Of a stretch of DNA of 37,340 nt, positions 14,738-23,103 are shown piece after piece (position 1 is the stretch's first letter; each line of letters starts with the position of its first letter). A program made the translations under genes and the position numbers. The DNA is taken from NCBI GenBank assembly GCA_944327245.1, contig CALVHD010000018.1, forward strand, positions 1-37,340, in the 5' to 3' direction. The stretch comes from Candidatus Gastranaerophilales bacterium (GTDB lineage: Bacteria > Cyanobacteriota > Vampirovibrionia > Gastranaerophilales > Gastranaerophilaceae). The notes beneath the pieces were generated by a model that was given only the letters and a program-made list of their open reading frames with translations, was not told the DNA's origin and made no database searches.

Positions 14738-17029
14738 TTATTCAATTTTAATATCAAATATATCATCTTTTTTAATTGCTTCGTAAGCTAGATTTTTAGC
14801 GTATTCAATAAATTCTTGGCTCATGGGGTCATCAATTATTGAAAAACTGAATTTTGAATTTGGATTTTCTCTTAAATAGTCAATTAATTTTTGATTTATT
14901 CTGCCGTTTCCTAAAACTGATTTAGGTGCACCATAACCAAACATTTTATTTCTTAATAATATTGAATAATTTGTTTCATTTTTATACGATAACGAGTTTG
15001 GTTTTTTTATTACTGATTCAACTATTTTTCTTAAATCCCATTTTTTATGTATATTCTTTTTAATAAAAATCAATGCTCTTATGTGATTTTCTATTGTTTC
15101 AGGTGACTGACAGAATAACGAAGGTTGCCTTAGGCAAGCTGGTATATAACTTTCGACGCTCAACCCTTCTTTTTCAAATTTTTCAATTAAACTTTTAATA
15201 TTATTTTCTATTGTTTCAGGGGTTTGATAAAAAAGTGACGGTTGCTTTAAACAAGCAGATAAATAATTTTCAATAGTTAACCCATCATTTTCAAACTTTT
15301 CAACTAAACCTTTAATGTTGTTTTCTATTGTTTCAGGTGATTGATAGAACAATTGAGATTGTTTTAAACAAGCTGGTATATAACTTTCAACGCTCAACCC
15401 TTCTTTTTTAAACTTTTCAACTAAACCTTTAATATTATTTTCTAGGGTTTTAGGGGACTGACAGAATAACGAAGGTTGCCTTAGGCAAGCTGGTATATAA
15501 CTTTCGACGCTCAACCCTTCTTTTTCAAATTTTTCAATTAAACTTTTAATATTATTTTCTATTGTTTCAGGGGTTTGATAAAAAAGTGACGGTTGCTTTA
15601 AACAAGCAGATAAATAATTTTCAATAGTTAACCCATCATTTTCAAACTTTTCAACTAAACCTTTAATATTGTTTTCTATTGTTTCAGGTGATTGATAGAA
15701 CAGCGAGGGTTGTTTTAAACAAGCTGGCAAATACTTTTCAATAGTTAGTCCTTCATTTTCAAACTTTTTAACTAAAGACCTAACATTATTTTCTATTGTT
15801 TCAGGTGATTGAGTAAACAATTGAGGTCGTCTTAAACAAGCTGGCAAATACTTTTCAATAGTTAGTCCTTCATTTTCAAACCTTTTAACTAAAGACCTAA
15901 CATTATTTTCTATTGTTTCAGGTGATAGGTAAAATAATTGAGGTTGTTTTAAACAAGCTGGTATATAACTTTCAACAGTTAACCCTTCATTTTCAAACTT
16001 TTCAACTAAACCTTTAACGTTGTTTTCTACTGTTCCAGGTGACTGGCAGAATAACGAGGGTCGCCTTAAACAAGCCTGTAAATAACTTTCTACAGTTAAT
16101 CCTTCTTTTTCAAATTTTTCAACTAAAGATCTAACATTCTCTTCTGTTTTTTCAGGCGACTGAGTAAACAATTGAGGTTGTCTTAAACAAGCAAGTGTAT
16201 AATCTTCAACAGTTAACCCCTCTTTTTTAAATCTTTCAGTAGTAGCTATAATGTTATTTTTAACTTCATCACTAAGAGTATTATTTTTAATTTGTATTTT
16301 ATATATTGCTCTTTTAAAAATATTTCTAACGGTCGTATTTGAAACATTATGATTTTGCGCAATTGATTCATAGCTATTAACTCTATCATCTTTAAATCTT
16401 AAAGATAAGATTTCTTTTTCTTTATCTTTTAAACAAGCTCCATCAAGCGCTTTATCAACTTCAATTCTATATTTTTTTCTTTTTTCTTCATCAGGGGCTG
16501 AAAGATATCTTACTTTATATTTTTCATCATCAGCAATTATATCTTGAATTGTTTTTTTATCATCAAGTATTGGTGTATCAAGGCTTATTGACCTAAAATC
16601 ACTAACATAATCACCTTTATTTGCTTTAATATTTTCATAAATTGCTTCAATACTTTTTATTAATTCATCTTTAGATATTTTTCCATCATTAAAATCTTGT
16701 AAAACAATTAAAATTTCAACTATTGCGCTTTGTACAACATCATCAATTATTTTATTATTAACCCCTTTTTCTTGAGCTTTCTTGTTTAATTTCTTTAAAA
16801 GAAAATCAAATAATTCGTTTTCATCTCCTCTGTTTAATAATCTTTCTAATCCAACACTAAAATTATCTTCTTTTCCTTTAAAATTAATCATACTTTTATT
16901 TAAAAGCATAAAATAGTTATCAAACAAAAGAAATGATTGATTACTTTGATTGTTGTGATTATTTTTTTGCGGGCTTTTTATTTTAGAATGATAAGTTAAA
17001 TTGAAATTTTGCAACGGATTTATTTTCAT
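14738..17029 (-). CDS. Sigma-70-like protein fused to ten 39-residue mTERF/TALE-like helical repeats
   Basis: Residues 1-60 are Asn-rich and contain INFKGK (48-53). Residues 60-115 resemble sigma-70 region 2 (IIDDVVQSAIVEIL). Residues 147-170 match the region 3-4 linker (SISLDTPI, then IQDIIADDE). Residues 195-245 are a region 4 helix-turn-helix (KEKEILSLRFK, YESIAQNHNVSNTTVRNIFK). From residue 280 to about 669, ten repeats of exactly 39 residues start A-C-L-[KR]-[QR]-P-[QS]-L-F and continue PETIENN, L-x-x-[KR]-F and GLT-x-E-x-Y. A C-terminal domain of about 95 residues follows. The repeat pattern (P-x-L-F, then a helix, then a G-L-[TS] turn) resembles mTERF motifs and, more loosely, TALE repeats, so nucleic-acid binding is the favoured guess. 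No close bacterial homologue is known to me. The 763-residue protein is divergent from the HD-repeat gene. Sigma-like features are good; function is inference. Confidence 0.8.
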   Translation of the reverse strand: MKINPLQNFNLTYHSKIKSPQKNNHNNQSNQSFLLFDNYFMLLNKSMINFKGKEDNFSVGLERLLNRGDENELFDFLLKKLNKKAQEKGVNNKIIDDVVQSAIVEILIVLQDFNDGKISKDELIKSIEAIYENIKANKGDYVSDFRSISLDTPILDDKKTIQDIIADDEKYKVRYLSAPDEEKRKKYRIEVDKALDGACLKDKEKEILSLRFKDDRVNSYESIAQNHNVSNTTVRNIFKRAIYKIQIKNNTLSDEVKNNIIATTERFKKEGLTVEDYTLACLRQPQLFTQSPEKTEENVRSLVEKFEKEGLTVESYLQACLRRPSLFCQSPGTVENNVKGLVEKFENEGLTVESYIPACLKQPQLFYLSPETIENNVRSLVKRFENEGLTIEKYLPACLRRPQLFTQSPETIENNVRSLVKKFENEGLTIEKYLPACLKQPSLFYQSPETIENNIKGLVEKFENDGLTIENYLSACLKQPSLFYQTPETIENNIKSLIEKFEKEGLSVESYIPACLRQPSLFCQSPKTLENNIKGLVEKFKKEGLSVESYIPACLKQSQLFYQSPETIENNIKGLVEKFENDGLTIENYLSACLKQPSLFYQTPETIENNIKSLIEKFEKEGLSVESYIPACLRQPSLFCQSPETIENHIRALIFIKKNIHKKWDLRKIVESVIKKPNSLSYKNETNYSILLRNKMFGYGAPKSVLGNGRINQKLIDYLRENPNSKFSFSIIDDPMSQEFIEYAKNLAYEAIKKDDIFDIKIE
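15023..16192 (-). repeat. Tandem 117-bp coding repeats (10 units), with a recent three-unit duplication
   Basis: Ten in-frame 117-bp units encode the 39-residue repeats. Bases 15105-15316 recur without difference at 15456-15667, an offset of exactly 351 bp (three units), and identity continues with one mismatch to about 15350. Other units are more diverged, so this copy event is recent. Confidence 0.93.
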
Positions 17030-17133
17030 ACTTTTATTAAAACTTGTAAAAAATTTATTTGTTTTATAGGATTAAGTCAACAATATTTATTGAGATTTTT
17101 TAATAAATATGTAGAAAAGTGTGTAGAATATTT

Positions 17134-20100
17134 ATGCATTTAGATAGTGATTTTAGAAATAAAAATATTTTAAGTTATAAAAAGAATATTGATTGCAAAA
17201 AAACAAGCGGATTGTTTTTTGTTTTTGGCAATTCCGGCGGGAGTGATGTTTTTTCAAGCTCAAAACCAAATGTAAAAAAAGGTTTTGTGTTTAAAATTTT
17301 ATCTAAAACCTTTGGTCTAATGGATAAAATAAATGGTTCTTACAGGTTTGAATTATTAACTTATAAAGATGAAAACGGGCAAGATTTATTTAAAAACAGA
17401 CAGGTGATAAAATCACTATTAAAATCAAGTGCTGAAGTTCAAAAAAATGCTCTACAATTGGCACAATTAAAAGATGAAAACGGCGAAAAGTTGTTTAGAC
17501 GTGAACAAACTATTCAACTGTTGGCTGAAGCAGATGAAAAAACAAGAGCTCAGGTTGTTTCTTTTGCGCAAATTGAAGATGATAATAATAGAAGACTTTT
17601 TACAAATGAAACAAGGCTGGTTAATTTGGCGTTATCAGATAAAGATTCTTGTGATAGAATTACTGATTTGCTAAATAGAACAGATAATAAAGGAAAAAAG
17701 ATATTTTCAAGCGAAGTTGCGATAAATTCAATTGTAGGAAGCGGAAATCAAACATATTTAAATGCTTTGAGTTTTTTAGATGCTGTTGATGAAAAAGGTG
17801 AAAAATTATTTCAAAATGAATGGGTTATAAAAGATTTATCAAGGTATGATGAAAAAACCTGCAGAGATTTAATTGAGCTAGCAAAATTAAAAAATAGAAA
17901 AGGTAAAAGAATTTTTTCTGATGAAAAAAAGCTTCGTGAACTTGTAAAAAATGATGGAAATGCTGCAAAGGCCGCTCTTGAAATTGCATCTTTTACGGAT
18001 GAAAACAACGAGAAGCTTTTTGATGATGAATATTCAATTATGAAACTTTCTTTGTTGGATGAGGATATAAAAAAAGAAGCGCTACACTTTGCAAGTCTAA
18101 AAGATGACGATGGAAGAAGGCTTTTTGTAAATCCGAACGTGCTTATATTTCTTACAAAGCTAACAGATAACGGTAAACAAACCGCGGTTAAATTGGCAAA
18201 ATTAAAAGATGATAATGGCAAGAGATTATTTTCAAATGAATTTTTCATATTTAATTTAGCAGAAACCGATAATTCAGTCATAGACAAAGCTTGCCAATTG
18301 GCAAGATTAAAAGATGAAAATAATGACAGATTGTTTTCAAATGAATCTTTGATAATGAAATTAGCACAAACTGATGATAATGTTGTAAAAAATGTTATCA
18401 ACCTTGCAAAATTAAAAAATCATAACAATGAAAGATTGTTTTTGGATGATTTTGATTTATTGCATTTAGCTAAAAGAAACCTTAAAGTCCGACAAATAGC
18501 GATTAAACTAGCTTCTTCGGCGGATGAAAATAATGAAAGATTGTTTAAAAATACGTCTTTAATTGCTGAAATTGCAGTAAAATTGGGAATATTTGTCAAT
18601 AATAGTCCATCTTTAGTTGATGATTTTATTAATATTTGCAAATTAAGTTGCGATGGTACTAAAATCTTTAATCCTAATTTTGCATTAAAAATGGCAAGAA
18701 ATCATAAAAATTTTGATTTTGAAAAATCTCAAAAATTTATAAATCAAAATCGCGGCCTAATAAGTGAAATATTAAATTTAAAAACGGATGATAAAATAAA
18801 AAATGAATTGTTGTTGAGAGCAACAAAATTAAATGAAGATGACTTTTTTAGTTTAACTCTTGATGAAAAATTACAAAAAATTGATGTATTGCAGCAAATA
18901 AAAGAAGATGATGACATTAGCGACGCTATTAAAGATTTATTAAATATTCAGTCTGATTTAGATTTTTTAAAAAACAGTGTAAACCACGTAATTACTCCGA
19001 CAAAAACAAAACAAGAAGACATAAACAGGATGTTTAAAGGTTTTTTTGCAAACAATAATCCCGATTTAGAAAATACTTTAAAGACATCTGATTTTACAAT
19101 ATACGGAAAACAAGGTCTTCCTCTTGCTTATTCAAAAAATGAGTTTTTGTCAGATCTGGATAGTGTTTTATCTGAAATGGATGAAAATTCAAAAATTAGA
19201 TTACTAAACAAACTCCAAATAACGGAATTGAGGAATGAAAACGATGATTTAGCCGGTTATAACGGGGTAATTAATCTTGATTTTGTTTGTGAAAATGAAT
19301 TTGAGAAAAAAGCTCTTGATTTAGCTAAAAAGTTTATTTTAAATAATGAAATAAAAACAGGCAGTTTCAAGCTTGATAATGCGCTTAATTCTTTAATTAA
19401 AGGCATGCCGGAGTTTATTAATGTTATTGGAAAAACTCAGCATGATACTCAGGATTATTCTGTAGATATTCATATTTTAACTGTATTAAACGGTGTTTTA
19501 AACAATCCTAATTATAGTCAATTATCTGAAATTGACAAAACAGTCATAAAATTGGCATCAATTATGCATGACATTGCAAAACCCCAAGGTGTTAACGATA
19601 AAAATCATCCCCAATATTCTGCTTTGTTTGCAAAAGATATTTTGGATAAATATAATCTATCTTATGAATTAAAAGATAGAATTTTCGAATTGGTTAAAAA
19701 TCATCATTGGCTTGAATTATATAATACAGGACAAAAAGATGCAGAATATATTGCTTCATTATTTAGAAGAAAAAATGATATAAATATTGCAAGAATTATG
19801 ACAGAAGCTGATTTGAAAGCTGTAAACAAATCTCAATCTTTTTATAATGCTTTTAAATCTGCGCTTGAATTTAAAATGCAAAATCCGATTGACGAGGCTT
19901 TGTTTTCAATAAATTCGCTTGGTCAAATGTTTTTAACGTCAAAAATTGTAAATAAATCTCTAATTCCTGTAAAAAAAATAAATAATGAAGAATATCAAAT
20001 TATTGATTTTACACAATTACCAAATGATTTTGACTTATCAAAATATGGATTTTCTCCAAACACTACTCCTGAAAATTTGAGATTGTTGGTTCATTGTGTT

Positions 20101-20694
20101 GATGATAAAAAATTACAAATGCTTGAGGCTGCAATTGATTTAAGAAATCCTAATTACGAAGGATATCTTTGTGCTTCTTATATATCAAAGGATAATAAAA
20201 AAACATATTGTTCAAATGATTTTGGAGTAAGTTTAGAAGCTGAGAATGTTAATATTTCAAATGCTTATTTTTGCAATCAGGGTTCAGGGGCTCATAAAAC
20301 TTTTTCTACGTTTAGTTTTGATTTAAACCAAGTTGATAGATACAGAAAATTTATCAGCGGATATATTAAAGAACAATTGGAGCTTACTGATGAAGAATAT
20401 GTTGATTTATATTTAAAAATTCAAAAGCTAAAATATGTTTCACAATTAGATAATATTTCTTTTATAAGAATAAAAAATAAAGAATTAGACGCTAAAAAAG
20501 TTAAAGAAGCTATATTGAACGCTAATCAACAAATGATTGCTTATAAAAATACGCTGGATAATAATGAGTTAAACATATATTTACCAAAAGTTAATGCTCT
20601 TATTGCAAAAGTTGATTTAATTGATGAAATTCCAAGTGAAATGTTGGATATTGCCAAAAAATTTAATTTACCTATTTTTGTTTTAGGAAGTTGA
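17134..20694 (+). CDS. Large protein with twelve 35-residue helical repeats and an HD phosphohydrolase domain
   Basis: The frame opens at GTG 17119; ATG 17134 is preferred (1186 residues), though neither has a clear ribosome-binding site. Numbering here is from 17119. Residues 83-480 hold twelve repeats of 35 residues built as DENG-x-x-LF, a first helix ending in L-A, and a second helix (A-L-x-L-A-x-L-K). A degenerate thirteenth copy is near 510. After a helical region (530-690), residues 775-900 form an HD-type domain: H785, H817-D818 (SIMHDIAKPQG), H862/H863 (KNHHW) and D898 (TEADLK). This order resembles the HD domain of tRNA nucleotidyltransferases and GlnD. The last 290 residues are unrecognised. 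No signal peptide is evident. Substrate unknown; the repeats suggest protein or nucleic-acid binding. Confidence 0.82.
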   Translation: MHLDSDFRNKNILSYKKNIDCKKTSGLFFVFGNSGGSDVFSSSKPNVKKGFVFKILSKTFGLMDKINGSYRFELLTYKDENGQDLFKNRQVIKSLLKSSAEVQKNALQLAQLKDENGEKLFRREQTIQLLAEADEKTRAQVVSFAQIEDDNNRRLFTNETRLVNLALSDKDSCDRITDLLNRTDNKGKKIFSSEVAINSIVGSGNQTYLNALSFLDAVDEKGEKLFQNEWVIKDLSRYDEKTCRDLIELAKLKNRKGKRIFSDEKKLRELVKNDGNAAKAALEIASFTDENNEKLFDDEYSIMKLSLLDEDIKKEALHFASLKDDDGRRLFVNPNVLIFLTKLTDNGKQTAVKLAKLKDDNGKRLFSNEFFIFNLAETDNSVIDKACQLARLKDENNDRLFSNESLIMKLAQTDDNVVKNVINLAKLKNHNNERLFLDDFDLLHLAKRNLKVRQIAIKLASSADENNERLFKNTSLIAEIAVKLGIFVNNSPSLVDDFINICKLSCDGTKIFNPNFALKMARNHKNFDFEKSQKFINQNRGLISEILNLKTDDKIKNELLLRATKLNEDDFFSLTLDEKLQKIDVLQQIKEDDDISDAIKDLLNIQSDLDFLKNSVNHVITPTKTKQEDINRMFKGFFANNNPDLENTLKTSDFTIYGKQGLPLAYSKNEFLSDLDSVLSEMDENSKIRLLNKLQITELRNENDDLAGYNGVINLDFVCENEFEKKALDLAKKFILNNEIKTGSFKLDNALNSLIKGMPEFINVIGKTQHDTQDYSVDIHILTVLNGVLNNPNYSQLSEIDKTVIKLASIMHDIAKPQGVNDKNHPQYSALFAKDILDKYNLSYELKDRIFELVKNHHWLELYNTGQKDAEYIASLFRRKNDINIARIMTEADLKAVNKSQSFYNAFKSALEFKMQNPIDEALFSINSLGQMFLTSKIVNKSLIPVKKINNEEYQIIDFTQLPNDFDLSKYGFSPNTTPENLRLLVHCVDDKKLQMLEAAIDLRNPNYEGYLCASYISKDNKKTYCSNDFGVSLEAENVNISNAYFCNQGSGAHKTFSTFSFDLNQVDRYRKFISGYIKEQLELTDEEYVDLYLKIQKLKYVSQLDNISFIRIKNKELDAKKVKEAILNANQQMIAYKNTLDNNELNIYLPKVNALIAKVDLIDEIPSEMLDIAKKFNLPIFVLGS

Positions 20695-20727
20695 TTTTTC
20701 AATTTATATACAAGGCAAAAATTTTTT

Positions 20728-20757
20728 TTGACGGGTTTTAAAAAAGTACGCTACTAG
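20728..20757 (+). promoter_or_regulatory. Possible promoter of the TPR gene
   Basis: TTGACG at 20728-20733 is followed 18 bases later by TACTAG at 20752-20757, about 17 bases before the TPR start codon. The -10 box is poor, so this is tentative. Confidence 0.3.
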
Positions 20758-20774
20758 ATATAAAAAGGTTAAAT

Positions 20775-21632
20775 ATGTTAAGGATTACATCAGGTGTTGC
20801 TTTTAAATCGGTTGTTTCTCCGATAAAAAAAGATATTTGCTTTAAAGGTAAAATGCAAAAAGATAATATGCAAGATACTTTTCAAATGAGCGGAAATGTT
20901 TCTTCAAGAGAACAAGTTTTTTATACCATGGGTAAAGTGATGGCTAAACAAGGCCGATATAAAGAAGCTTTAAAAAATTATGATAAAGCGCTAGAATCAA
21001 ATCCTGATGCAAATATTTATTTTGACAAAGGCGTAGCAATAATGAAGCTTGCCAAAAAAACAAAAAAAGACGGCGATGAGCCTTTGGCAACAGAATATTT
21101 TAATGAAGCATTAATTAATTTAAAACAAAGTAATAATTTAAGAGAAAATCCAAAAACAGCATATTATATTGCGATTGCACAATATGAACTTAAAAATTAT
21201 TCTGAAGCACAAGAAGCTTTTGTGGTTTGCATGCCATATTTAAAAGCGGAGCTGCAAGAAAATCCTGATGACGAAAAAATAAAGGCAAAATTGTTTGATG
21301 TGTATATGAAAAAAGGTACTTGTCATATGCTTATGTCTAATTCTCGTTTATCTAAAGAAAGCTTAAAAGCATATGTTGAATTTAGCAGGGCTTTAAAAAT
21401 AAATCCAAATTCAGATGCAGCATTATATGCAAGGTCACTTGTAAATTTTAATCAAGATGGTGCAATTGCAGATATTAAAAAAGCAATAAGTATTAATCCA
21501 AGTGTTGCTGAGTATTATGATGCTGCATGTGATGCTTATATGATGACAAGCGATAAGCAAAGTATTCAAAAAGCAGTTGATTATATGAGCCAAGCAATAT
21601 CGTTAAAACATCAATATCATTATATTGTTTAG
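20775..21632 (+). CDS. Tetratricopeptide-repeat protein with N-terminal FKGK motif
   Basis: The 285-residue protein starts at ATG 20775 after AAAAAGG. Residues 1-30 contain ICFKGK. Canonical TPR units follow: FYTMGKVMAKQGRYKEALKNYDKALESNP (in part), then IYFDKGVAIMKLAKK, AYYIAIAQYELKNYSEAQEAF, and further copies near SRALKINPNSDAALYARS and AISINPS. It has no signal peptide, membrane helix or catalytic motif, so it probably scaffolds protein contacts. It lies 80 bases after the HD-repeat gene on the same strand, with a possible promoter of its own, and converges on the 21641 gene with 8 bases between stops. Partner unknown. Confidence 0.85.
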   Translation: MLRITSGVAFKSVVSPIKKDICFKGKMQKDNMQDTFQMSGNVSSREQVFYTMGKVMAKQGRYKEALKNYDKALESNPDANIYFDKGVAIMKLAKKTKKDGDEPLATEYFNEALINLKQSNNLRENPKTAYYIAIAQYELKNYSEAQEAFVVCMPYLKAELQENPDDEKIKAKLFDVYMKKGTCHMLMSNSRLSKESLKAYVEFSRALKINPNSDAALYARSLVNFNQDGAIADIKKAISINPSVAEYYDAACDAYMMTSDKQSIQKAVDYMSQAISLKHQYHYIV

Positions 21633-21640
21633 ACTTAATA

Positions 21641-22918
21641 TTAATTATTAACAATATCTGTTACGTTTTTCCAACCTTGCGGAGTTTTTCGTATTGCTTT
21701 GCCTACCGTCATAATGTTATTAATATTTTCAATGCGTTCTTTATAATATACAATTTCATTCATAACGAACGATAAGCTTTTATCGATTTTTTCATTGCTG
21801 CCATATGAATCATATCTGATACCTTCTCTATATGAGTTTATTTGCCCATCTTCATAAGAAATTGCTTTTCCGATAGTTTCTATTCCGTTTGTTGATTTGC
21901 TAATTTGTTCGTGGTAAAACTCAGGTTGATATTTATCAGCAAAACAGATGTGTTTAAAAATTTGCTGTGAACCTTTAGGGTTATTTCTTTCGCATTCTTT
22001 ATAAAAGCCTGATACTTTGTTATCTGTGGTTGTAGAAACACAAAGTTGTCTTGTGGTCCACGAACTTCCGTCTACGCCTTGTTCTTGTCCTTCTTTGTAT
22101 ATGAAATAAGTCATTGGACGATTTTCTTCATTTTCCGGATTTTGAATATTGGCTTCATTGTTAATTTTATAGTATAGACTTTGAAGCGATGCAACTGTTC
22201 CGTCCTTTAATTCTTCTACTTTTTTTCTGTATGTGAAAGATGAATTGGCACTGTCAAAAAGTTTTGAAGTATCAATTTGCTTATTTATTTTCTTTGAACC
22301 GTCTATATGGTATTCTATTCCTTCTTCATATTGTTCGAGTGTTCCTGTGTATGCGTTGTATAAATATCTTTTTTCGATTTTTTTGCTTCCGTCGGGTGCT
22401 GTTTCTTCACCTTCTGTTATTTCAAGATATTTTCTTGATTTGTCAAGTATAGCAGTCTTTTCTATTTGGCCGTTTGATTTAAAATAATCTATTCTTATTG
22501 AATTGTCGTTTTTATTTCTTGTGTATTTTTTTACCAGTTTGCCATCTATATCTATTTCATTTCCGCTTTCAAAAAATCCCCAAACATTGCTGCTCATTAT
22601 TTCTTTGTAGACTTTGGCAGCATAGCTTTGTGCTTTGTATGCTTCTGTTATAATCTCGTTTGCAAGTGTGAATATATCTGCTGATTTTTTTGTTAGCGCC
22701 TCATTGCATTGTTCTGCATTGTCATTTGTTGTAATGAAATTTTTTATGGTATCTTTAATTTCTTTTGGGAGTTGTTCTTTATTTGCTGTGTAAGTGTCGG
22801 TTTGATTGATTTTCCCAAATTTAATGTTTTGGTTTTTGTAGTTTGTTGTTGTTTGATTAACATTTGATTTTATGTTTGGATAATTGTTTATATTTTTTTG
22901 GATTGAAAAAATGCGCAT
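21641..22918 (-). CDS. Hypothetical protein with imperfect Y-x-E-G / D-G-S repeats (YwqK/MORN-like)
   Basis: ATG 22918 follows CGGAGAT and is preferred over the longer frame from 22957, giving 425 residues. The first 35 are Asn-rich and end in NIKFGKIN, the same type of motif as in neighbouring proteins. Residues 35-100 are helical (LPKEIKDTIKNFI, EIITEAYKAQSYAAK). From about 115 on, short beta-like units recur: EIDIDGKLVKKY, EETAPDGSKKIEKRY, YEEGIEYHIDGSKKINKQ, YKEGQEQGVDGSSW and YREGIRYDSYGSNEKI. The spacing is similar to MORN-variant or YwqK proteins and suggests a repetitive beta meander. No signal peptide or known enzyme motif. Role unknown. Confidence 0.72.
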   Translation of the reverse strand: MRIFSIQKNINNYPNIKSNVNQTTTNYKNQNIKFGKINQTDTYTANKEQLPKEIKDTIKNFITTNDNAEQCNEALTKKSADIFTLANEIITEAYKAQSYAAKVYKEIMSSNVWGFFESGNEIDIDGKLVKKYTRNKNDNSIRIDYFKSNGQIEKTAILDKSRKYLEITEGEETAPDGSKKIEKRYLYNAYTGTLEQYEEGIEYHIDGSKKINKQIDTSKLFDSANSSFTYRKKVEELKDGTVASLQSLYYKINNEANIQNPENEENRPMTYFIYKEGQEQGVDGSSWTTRQLCVSTTTDNKVSGFYKECERNNPKGSQQIFKHICFADKYQPEFYHEQISKSTNGIETIGKAISYEDGQINSYREGIRYDSYGSNEKIDKSLSFVMNEIVYYKERIENINNIMTVGKAIRKTPQGWKNVTDIVNN

Positions 22919-23082
22919 ATTAAATCTCCGAAATGTTACACTACCTATAACACACAAATATTAAAAAAGTTGCTAACTTTCTTTTTTAATATTTTTAAGA
23001 TATGTTAAGTTTTTAAATTTTATATTAAAGTTTTATGCTTTAATGTCGATTTCTTAGTTGTGTGTAATTTTTATAAGGACTG

Positions 23083-23103
23083 ATGGTGTGTTATGGCAGG
23101 TGA
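23083..23103 (+). other. Possible 6-codon upstream ORF overlapping the next start codon
   Basis: ATG 23083 lies 2-4 bases after AAGGAC (23075-23080), a better spacing than the 12-base gap to the main ATG at 23093. It would encode six residues ending at TGA 23101-23103, eight bases inside the main gene. Translational coupling is possible but unproven. Confidence 0.2.

Noticed and set aside
15023-16192. Regular tandem repeats that could be taken for a CRISPR or satellite array
   Set aside because: The 117-bp period is in frame, the units encode a consistent 39-residue motif without spacers, and the frame is open across all of them.
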